Shown: positions 58,229 to 64,000 of the stretch, piece by piece
Layout of the letters: each line of letters begins with the position of its first letter
Position numbering within the stretch: the first letter of the stretch is position 1
Source of the DNA: Archangium sp.
Lineage (GTDB): Bacteria > Myxococcota > Myxococcia > Myxococcales > Myxococcaceae
Length of the DNA: 64,000 nt
Reading direction: 5' to 3'
Assembly: GCA_030681645.1 (NCBI GenBank)
Contig: JAUXRX010000021.1
Span: 62,001-126,000 of the forward strand
Position numbers and translations under genes: made by a program
The notes under the pieces: generated by a model
What the model was told of the DNA's origin: nothing
Seen by the model: only the letters and a program-made list of their open reading frames with translations
The model's database searches: none

Positions 58229-60064
58229 TCACGGGGTCAGGCGGTCTGACTTGCAGCGCGGCGTCATCCGCTTCTGCACGGCCGCGAAGTCGTCGAGCCC
58301 CTGCTGCATCGGCGCCGAGCCGGGCGCGTGGCAGCCGAGGCACACGCCGACGGTGAGCACCCGGCGTTGCTCCTCCACGGTGAAGGGCCGCGTGTCTTCG
58401 CGCGTGGTGGACTCGAAGCCGCGCGTCTGCAGGAAGCCGATCCACGCGTCTTCGGGGAGCCCGTCTTCCTTCCGCAGCGGGAAGCGTGGGGAAAAGGTCC
58501 ATCGCTTCGAGTCGTAGCGGAGCTCGCCGCGGCCGTAGCCCAGCGCGAGGGAGCTGGCGTGGCAGTCGAGGCAGCTGCGCGACTCGCGGCGGATGGTGTG
58601 GGCGAAGACGGGCGCGAAGAGGCGATGAAAGGTCGTCCCGGCCGGTGCCGCGAGGGTCATCACCATGCCGGGCGCGAACTCCTCGACGCGCCGCGCGCCT
58701 CCGTCGAGCTCCCGCACGCCGAGCGAGGCGCGGTCTGCGAGCGGCGCGCCCCCTTCTTCCTGCCAGTCACCGGGCGCCTGGGCGTTGTCGAGCAGGTCGT
58801 ACATGCCGCCGTCGGCGATGAAGCGCGAGTGACACGACACGCACTGCGGCACCCACGCCTCGTGACACGTCGCGCAGGCGAGCGCGTCGTGCGCCGTGCC
58901 CTTCGTGCACGCGTCGGCCGGCGGGACCATCGCCACCGTGCGCCCCGTGTACTTGCCGGTGAGGAACGCGCCGCCGTCGGCGACGAAGGTGTTGATCAAC
59001 GCGACGCCGCTGCGCGCGATGGCGAGGTAGCGGCGGTCGGGCACGTCGAAGCCCTCGAGCTTCGCGATTCTCTTCGATTCGGGGTCGAGCTCCGCAAAGT
59101 GCAGCTCGAGCTCATCACCGTTCACCCCGAGCGGAGCCGAGGGGCTGACCCTGCTCCGGTCCACCACCCTGTGGCAGTCGGTGCAGCGCAGCGTGGACTG
59201 CGCCTCGCGATGGAGCGGAAGCGTGCCGTCACCCATCACCTCCCACGAGCCGTGACAGTCGACGCAGCCCAGGCCGCGCTCGGTGTGCACATCGGGCAGC
59301 CCCTTCTTCACCACGCGGCCGTCGTCGAGCTGGCGCAGCTCTGCCGAGCCGGCGTCGCCTGCGAACTCCTGCCAGCCTTCGGCGTTGAGCGACACGCGCC
59401 CGCTGCGGCTGTGACACCCGAAGCAGGCGATGGGCTCGGGCTTCACCGAGAGCGCGGAGTGAACGAAACGGACACCCGGGTCCCTGCCCTTCCCGAGCGA
59501 GTCGAGCGCCTCTTCGGAATAGCGCAGGTGACACGCGTTGCACCCGCCGCCGCGCGAGCGCTCGTGGAGCGGGCCCGCTTCCGTCTTCGGGTTCGACAGG
59601 TGACACGACGCACACAGGTTTCTCAGGTGCGTGTCCGCCGGAGAGTGACCGAGCCGCTGCACCGGCGTGATGGCGGTGGGCGTGGGCTGCTCACCGAACA
59701 CCCAGCGGTCGACGCTCACCACGCCGTTCATCGTGTTCATGATGTTGTTGCCGATGCGCTGCGGCACGTCGACGTGGCAGCCCGACGCGCCGCAGGTGCG
59801 AGCCATGTCGGCCGCGTTGCCGGGGATCCGCACCAGGCCCACGTGCGAGAGCTTCGGCTCGGCGGTGAAGGCGTTGCCGAGGTGGCACGCGGCACAGCTG
59901 AGCGTGGCGTGGCCCGGCTCGATGCCCTCGACCTGCCGGTGACAGCCCGCACATTCGTCGCGCCGCACCGGGAGCGGCCGACCCTGCTCGTGCATCACCC
60001 AGAGCTGCAGCACCAGGCCCAGGGCGAGCCCGGCCAGCACGATTCCCACCACGGCGCGGCCCAT
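58229..60064 (-). CDS. Multihaem c-type cytochrome (11 CxxCH plus one CX4CH)
   Basis: The product is 611 residues. One N-terminal helix (VVGIVLAGLALGLVLQLWV) anchors it, and the rest is periplasmic. Eleven CxxCH sites are visible (CAGCH, CAACH, CASCH, CNACH, CFGCH, CVDCH, CTDCH, CATCH, CVSCH, CLDCH, CLGCH), plus CGASGCH, a CX4CH that might bind a twelfth haem. It could pass electrons between the membrane and periplasmic sulfur or nitrogen reductases. Residues about 308-316 come from dispersed-repeat copy C in a haem-free loop. Family not recognised beyond multihaem cytochrome. Confidence 0.9.
   Translation of the reverse strand: MGRAVVGIVLAGLALGLVLQLWVMHEQGRPLPVRRDECAGCHRQVEGIEPGHATLSCAACHLGNAFTAEPKLSHVGLVRIPGNAADMARTCGASGCHVDVPQRIGNNIMNTMNGVVSVDRWVFGEQPTPTAITPVQRLGHSPADTHLRNLCASCHLSNPKTEAGPLHERSRGGGCNACHLRYSEEALDSLGKGRDPGVRFVHSALSVKPEPIACFGCHSRSGRVSLNAEGWQEFAGDAGSAELRQLDDGRVVKKGLPDVHTERGLGCVDCHGSWEVMGDGTLPLHREAQSTLRCTDCHRVVDRSRVSPSAPLGVNGDELELHFAELDPESKRIAKLEGFDVPDRRYLAIARSGVALINTFVADGGAFLTGKYTGRTVAMVPPADACTKGTAHDALACATCHEAWVPQCVSCHSRFIADGGMYDLLDNAQAPGDWQEEGGAPLADRASLGVRELDGGARRVEEFAPGMVMTLAAPAGTTFHRLFAPVFAHTIRRESRSCLDCHASSLALGYGRGELRYDSKRWTFSPRFPLRKEDGLPEDAWIGFLQTRGFESTTREDTRPFTVEEQRRVLTVGVCLGCHAPGSAPMQQGLDDFAAVQKRMTPRCKSDRLTP
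59118..59144 (-). repeat. Dispersed 27-bp repeat, copy C
   Basis: One change from consensus, opposite orientation to copies A, B and D; in frame in the multihaem cytochrome gene, coding SAPLGVNG. Confidence 0.72.
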
Positions 60065-60091
60065 GTGAGAGCGGACCGTAGTCGGAACTCC

Positions 60092-60110
60092 AAAGAAGTG
60101 AGTCTTCTTT
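60092..60110. promoter_or_regulatory. Perfect palindrome AAAGAAGTGAGTCTTCTTT
   Basis: Seven-base arms around TGAGT, 28 bases upstream of the multihaem cytochrome start, in the divergent space to the transglutaminase lipoprotein. Similar pieces precede the PsrA-like gene, so it may be a shared operator. Confidence 0.5.
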
Positions 60111-60215
60111 ACATGTCTCTCAGGACCCGATTGCTCTTATTTGTGCGCACGTGTAGGCGAATGAGTGTCCATGTCGGAAGAAGGCCGCTTCCGGCCGGGA
60201 CTCCTGAGGCTAAAC

Positions 60216-62279
60216 GTGCGTAACTTCAATAATGTCGTGGTGATGCTGGCGCTGGCGGGTTGTGGCGGGCAGGTCGCGCTCATCAGCGGCGAAGAGCTGG
60301 AGACGCCGGAGACGGTGAAGTCCGAAGAGGCGTGGAGCGCCCAGGACAACCCGTCGCTCTTCACCACCAACCTCGAGCTCCGCTTCGACGCGCTGCCGCT
60401 GCAGGGCGAGGCGTCGAACATTCCGTGGGCCGGCAGCTACTGGCCGACGTACGAGGACAACATCAACTACCGCTGGGCGGGTCCGAACTCCGACTCCGCG
60501 TCGCTCAAGTACCAGAAGGCGTTCGGCGGCACGAACGTGGAAGACGCGGTCTCGCGGTTCCACGGCATCGAGTCGGTGTCGAAGACCTGCCGCGAGGCGA
60601 CCGAGTGCGACAGCTTCCTCGGTGAGACCTGCGCGAAGCGGCCGGGCAAGGACGAGGGGCGCTGCGTGGCGACGTGGTGGGGCATCTGCCACGCGTGGAC
60701 TCCGGCGGCGATTCTCTTCCCCGAGCCGAAGCGCCCCGTCACGCGCAACGGCGTCACCTTCGAGGTGCAGGACCTCAAGGGCCTCGCCTCGCTCGTGCAC
60801 AACTCGACCACCACGAAGTTCGTGAGCCTGCGCTGCAACAAGCACAGCTCGATGCCCGACGGTGGCGGCATCAAGCTCGACGCGTACGGCCGGCCGGTCG
60901 AGGCAGACCGCGAGTGCCGCGACACGAACGCCGGCACGTACCACGTACTGCTGGGCAACTACCTGGGCCTGATGAAGCAGTCGTTCGCGGAAGATCGCAC
61001 CGCCGACTACGAGGTCTGGAACCAGCCCCTGCGCGGCTACAAGGTGACCTCGCAGAAGGAAGTCACGTCCGAGGAGGCCAACCGGCTCATCGGCGTCACG
61101 GCGACCGACGGCGGCGCGCCGCTCTCGAGCTACCGCTTCAACCCGCTGGCGGCCCGCTTCATCCAGGTGAAGGCCGAGGTGAAGTACATCAGCGAGTCGA
61201 GCGCGGAGGACGGGTACACCGCGCCGAACATCAACCTCTACACCCGCACGGACCGCTACGAGTACGTGCTCGAGCTCGACGCCACCGGGCGCATCATCGG
61301 CGGCGAGTGGGTCGGCTCGAGCAAGCAGCACCACCCCGACTTTCTCTGGCTGCCCATCAGGGCGAGCGGCTCGGTCGCGGGCGGGGCCATCAAGTACGAC
61401 GAGGTGAAGGCGATGGTGCTCGAGTCGGCGGGGCAGGGCGCGCTCGTCGGCGCGGCGCTCGAGGTCAACGAGTCGGCCACGCTGGCGAAGGGCGAGTGGA
61501 GACACTTCGGCCCGTTCACCGCGGCGGCCGGGGCCATCACCGTCGCGCTCACCGGCACGGGCGACGCGGACCTGTACGTGAAGCTGAACGGCCAGCCGTC
61601 GCTCAACCTGTACGACTGCCGGCCGTACGCGGGCACCGCGAACGAGAACTGCACCGCGGAAGGTCCGGGCGCGCTGTACGTGTCGGTGCACGGCTACTCG
61701 GCGGCGACGGTGCAGCTGAAGGTGAAGTACGTGGGCCTGGCGGCGACCGACGGTGGCGTGCGCGTGGACGCGGGCGTGGCCGTCGACGCGGGCGTGCGCA
61801 CCGACGCAGGCGTGGTCGTCGATGGTGGCGTGCGTCCTGACGGGGGTGTGGTCGTCGATGGCGGCGTTCGCCCGGACGCGGGTGTGGTGGCCGACGGCGG
61901 AGTTCGTCCGGACGCGGGCGTGACCACCGACGCAGGGGTGATGGTCGATGGCGGTGTTCGTCCTGACGCAGGCGTGGTCACCGACGGTGGCGTTGCGCAC
62001 CTCTCGGTCAACGGCAGCGTCGCGCTCGGCGAGCTGAAGCTGTTCTCGCTGCCCGTGACCGCGGGCCGCCTGGTCGTCATTCGTTCGGTCGCCGCGGCAG
62101 ACGTGGATCTCTACCTGAAGCTCGGTGCTCCCCCGACCACGACCTCGTATGTCGCTCGTGCGTACACGTCGTCGGGCAACGAGACGCTCCGCTTCACTCC
62201 GACTTCGAGCGGCGTGCTGTACATCGGCGTGCATGGCTACCGGGCGTCGACGTTCAGCATGACCACCGCTGATCAGTAA
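60216..62279 (+). CDS. GP42-type transglutaminase-elicitor lipoprotein with two PPC domains
   Basis: The product is 687 residues. GTG 60216 gives lipobox MLALAGC; GAGG lies 7 bases upstream. Residues about 40-310 match the transglutaminase elicitor family, known from Phytophthora GP42: PWAGSYWPTYEDNINYRW, the catalytic Cys158 in TWWGICHAWTPAAIL, then CRDTNAGTYHVLLGNYLG and EVWNQPLRGY. Two PPC-type beta domains follow (about 430-505 and 600-687, both with DADLYVKL/DVDLYLKL and VSVHGY/IGVHGY). A VDGG/DAG spacer of about 80 residues lies between them. It probably cross-links or processes proteins at the cell surface. Confidence 0.88.
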   Translation: MRNFNNVVVMLALAGCGGQVALISGEELETPETVKSEEAWSAQDNPSLFTTNLELRFDALPLQGEASNIPWAGSYWPTYEDNINYRWAGPNSDSASLKYQKAFGGTNVEDAVSRFHGIESVSKTCREATECDSFLGETCAKRPGKDEGRCVATWWGICHAWTPAAILFPEPKRPVTRNGVTFEVQDLKGLASLVHNSTTTKFVSLRCNKHSSMPDGGGIKLDAYGRPVEADRECRDTNAGTYHVLLGNYLGLMKQSFAEDRTADYEVWNQPLRGYKVTSQKEVTSEEANRLIGVTATDGGAPLSSYRFNPLAARFIQVKAEVKYISESSAEDGYTAPNINLYTRTDRYEYVLELDATGRIIGGEWVGSSKQHHPDFLWLPIRASGSVAGGAIKYDEVKAMVLESAGQGALVGAALEVNESATLAKGEWRHFGPFTAAAGAITVALTGTGDADLYVKLNGQPSLNLYDCRPYAGTANENCTAEGPGALYVSVHGYSAATVQLKVKYVGLAATDGGVRVDAGVAVDAGVRTDAGVVVDGGVRPDGGVVVDGGVRPDAGVVADGGVRPDAGVTTDAGVMVDGGVRPDAGVVTDGGVAHLSVNGSVALGELKLFSLPVTAGRLVVIRSVAAADVDLYLKLGAPPTTTSYVARAYTSSGNETLRFTPTSSGVLYIGVHGYRASTFSMTTADQ

Positions 62280-62306
62280 CAGTAACCGGCGATCTAGACT
62301 GGGGTG

Positions 62307-62852
62307 ATGGGGCGGCCGGTCTTTCACGAATACACGCTGGAGGGCCTGGTCGCCGCGTCACGCCTGGTGGCGCGCGTCGAGCGCACCGAGGCCCGCGAGC
62401 GCATCGAAGAACGAGAGGGGCTGCGCGCGGTGCTGTGGCCGCTGCGTCTCGTCGAGGTGCTCTTCGCCAACGAAGCGCCCCTGAAGCAGGGGCCGATCAG
62501 CCGGGGTGATCTCCTCCCGCCGGGCCCCGTGCCGAGGCCTGGCGGCATCGAAGTGTTGGCCAATCGCGTCAACCTCGTCGACCAGGTCAACCGCCGCCGC
62601 TCTCCCTCGGGCGCGTCCTTTCCCGCCGAGCGCTACCGCAGTGATCCTCAGACGGTCGACGCAGCCGAGTGGATCACCTTCCTCGTCGAGCGCAGAGGCA
62701 AGCTCGAGTTCACCGCGCAAGGCGCCTTCGTTCCCCTCGCCGAACTGCCTGCGGTCCGTGAAGCGATCCGCCTGGCCGAGTCGGGGCTCCCCGCGCGACA
62801 GGAAGAGCGCAGGGCGCTGCTGGCCCACCTCGACCAACGCGAGGGGAAGTAG
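62307..62852 (+). CDS. Hypothetical protein
   Basis: The product is 181 residues, helical and soluble, beginning MGRPVFHEYTLEGLVAASRLVARVERTEARERI. Middle region has LLPPGPVPRPGGIEVLANRVNLVDQVNRRR. A GTG lies one codon before the chosen ATG. No signal peptide, membrane helix or recognised family. Confidence 0.6.
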   Translation: MGRPVFHEYTLEGLVAASRLVARVERTEARERIEEREGLRAVLWPLRLVEVLFANEAPLKQGPISRGDLLPPGPVPRPGGIEVLANRVNLVDQVNRRRSPSGASFPAERYRSDPQTVDAAEWITFLVERRGKLEFTAQGAFVPLAELPAVREAIRLAESGLPARQEERRALLAHLDQREGK

Positions 62853-62926
62853 GGCCCGGGAGGATTTTTCCGCTCCAGCCCTCCTCGGGCGGTGCGCGCG
62901 CGCTGCGTGCGATACTGCGCGTCCTC

Positions 62927-64000
62927 ATGCGCTCGCTCCCCTTGTTGTTCGCGCTCTCGGCGTGCCTGGCCGGTTGCCGCTGCGTCGCGCCGGCCGATCT
63001 CCCCGAGCAGGACGCCGGGTTCCTCGTGGGCGCGAGCTGCACCCTCACCAGTGAATGCGCCCTCGGTGAGAGCTGTGTGGACGGCCACTGCGCGCGCGCG
63101 ACGGTGCTCGAAGACGCGGGCGTCGAGTGCACCATGGACTCGGACTGCGGTCCGGGTCGCCGCTGCGTGCCCTCCACCGGGCGTTGCCTCGACCTCATCA
63201 CCCTCGACGACGGCGGCACCGACGACGCGGGCATGGTGAGCGTGTGCAACCCGGGCGAGATGCAGACCTGCGGCTCGTCGAAGCTGGGCGAGTGCCGCCT
63301 GGGCATCTCGTTGTGCGTGGAAGAGCAGGGCGCCTGGGTGTTCACCGCGTGCGCGGGTGAGGTCAACCCGGCGCCCGAGACGTGCAACGGCAAGGACGAC
63401 GACTGCGACGGCTTCTCCGATGACGGGCTGGGCACGCTCACCTGCGGCGTGGGCGAGTGCGAGCGCACCGTGTCGGCGTGCGAAGGCGGCGTGGCCCAGG
63501 CGTGCACGCCGGGCATCGGGGTCGCCGAGCTCTGCGACGGGCGCGACAACGACTGCAACGGCCAGGCAGACGAGAACCTCGGCATGGCCACCTGCGGCGT
63601 GGGCGCGTGCGCGCGCAGCATCGTCGCCTGCGTGCAGGGCGCGCCGCAGACCTGCCTGCCCGGCACCGCCGTCGCCGAGACCTGCAACGGCCAGGACGAC
63701 AACTGTGACGGCACGGCCGACGAGGGACTGGGCAACCTCAACTGCGGCGTGGGCAGCTGCGCGCGCACGGTGCCCGCCTGCCTCGCCGGCGTCTCGCAGA
63801 GCTGCGTGCCCGGCACCGCCGCCACCGAGACGTGCAACGGCGCCGACGACGACTGCGACGGCACCATCGACGAGGGCCTGCCCAACACCAGCTGCGGGGT
63901 CGGGGTCTGCGCGCGCAGCGGGCCCTCGTGCGTGAGCGGCGTGACGCAGAGCTGCGTGCCCGGCACCGCCGTCACCGAGGCGTGCAACGGCTTCGACGAC
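62927..64000 (+). CDS. MopE-repeat Cys-rich lipoprotein, 3' end cut by window edge
   Basis: At least 358 residues are encoded before the window ends without a stop. Signal peptide with lipobox ACLAGC (ATG 62927). Residues 18-150 have Cys pairs of the type CTLTSECALGESC. From about residue 150 come exact-length repeats of 50 residues (150 bp), each with ETCNGKDDDCDG, DEGLG, CGVG-x-C and QSC-PGTA; the TGC-AAC-GGC anchors are at 63383, 63533, 63683, 63833 and 63983. Such MopE-like repeats are common in secreted Myxococcota proteins, and the Asp-rich loop may bind calcium or copper. Confidence 0.9.
   Translation, partial: MRSLPLLFALSACLAGCRCVAPADLPEQDAGFLVGASCTLTSECALGESCVDGHCARATVLEDAGVECTMDSDCGPGRRCVPSTGRCLDLITLDDGGTDDAGMVSVCNPGEMQTCGSSKLGECRLGISLCVEEQGAWVFTACAGEVNPAPETCNGKDDDCDGFSDDGLGTLTCGVGECERTVSACEGGVAQACTPGIGVAELCDGRDNDCNGQADENLGMATCGVGACARSIVACVQGAPQTCLPGTAVAETCNGQDDNCDGTADEGLGNLNCGVGSCARTVPACLAGVSQSCVPGTAATETCNGADDDCDGTIDEGLPNTSCGVGVCARSGPSCVSGVTQSCVPGTAVTEACNGFDD

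Noticed and set aside
60210..62327. Open frame of 705 codons opposite the transglutaminase lipoprotein
   Set aside because: A codon-bias shadow; the + strand product has clear catalytic motifs.
62710..63987. Open frame of 425 codons on the - strand over the MopE repeats
   Set aside because: Its Ser/Pro/Thr repeats mirror the + strand MopE repeats, which have a signal peptide and regular Cys spacing.

Overview
The window is a GC-rich (about two-thirds G+C), densely coded stretch with codon usage and protein styles typical of Myxococcota. Supporting signs are lipoproteins with Asp-Ala-Gly (DAG) and Gly-rich spacers, MopE-type Cys repeats, a trypsin with a MYXO-CTERM-like tail (Gly-Cys, membrane helix, Arg cluster), TIGR02996/WGR leucine-rich proteins and CheB-CheR-PAS fusions. 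No rRNA, tRNA, CRISPR array, phage or insertion sequence was seen. Both window edges cut a gene: a papain-like protease on the left and a MopE-repeat protein on the right.

Layout. 0-5 kb: secreted cysteine protease, small secreted protein, DUF3556-like membrane protein coupled to dodecin, beta-helix lipoprotein. 5-17 kb: hemerythrin protein and hybrid histidine kinase, beta-propeller/diheme cytochrome lipoprotein, DAG lipoprotein, AAA_14 ATPase, TPR protein and assorted exported proteins. 17-22 kb: a methionine operon with an ArsR-methyltransferase (SahR-like) regulator followed by cobalamin methionine synthase split into two overlapping genes. 22-28.7 kb: STM4015-like LRR protein, suppressor-of-fused protein, CULT (cereblon-fold) protein and STM4014 ATP-grasp protein in one tight + strand run, then a PYP-like PAS protein, a second STM4015-like protein (WGR + TIGR02996 + LRR) and a second SUFU protein. 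28.7-35 kb: FkbM methyltransferase and a three-gene sensory unit (CheB, hybrid kinase, CheB-CheR-PAS). 35-38 kb: STM4011 and STM4012 radical SAM proteins and STM4013 hydrolase. 38-41 kb: cysD-cysN-cysC, making PAPS. 41-51 kb: histidine phosphatase, a large lamin-tail/SRCR lipoprotein, HipA-like kinase, trypsin and transglutaminase-like proteins. 51-57 kb: a molybdoenzyme/ferredoxin/NrfD operon with two YeeE/YedE sulfur transporter halves and an atypical rhodanese. 58-64 kb: an eleven-haem cytochrome, a GP42-type transglutaminase-elicitor lipoprotein, and MopE repeats.

How parts work together. The 51-57 kb operon looks like a periplasmic sulfur-oxyanion or polysulfide reductase with sulfur-compound uptake, and the nearby multihaem cytochrome may share its regulation, because related inverted-repeat motifs precede both transcription units. 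The methionine genes form one translationally coupled operon. The most interesting system is the five-member STM4011-STM4015 set, whose function is unknown. Here it is divided into two blocks about 8 kb apart around a chemosensory cassette, with duplicated STM4015/SUFU components and a cereblon-fold protein embedded in it. A 27-bp dispersed repeat occurs four times, three of them in frame inside genes, and a different palindromic element interrupts cysN in frame. All calls come from reading the sequence; no database search was run.
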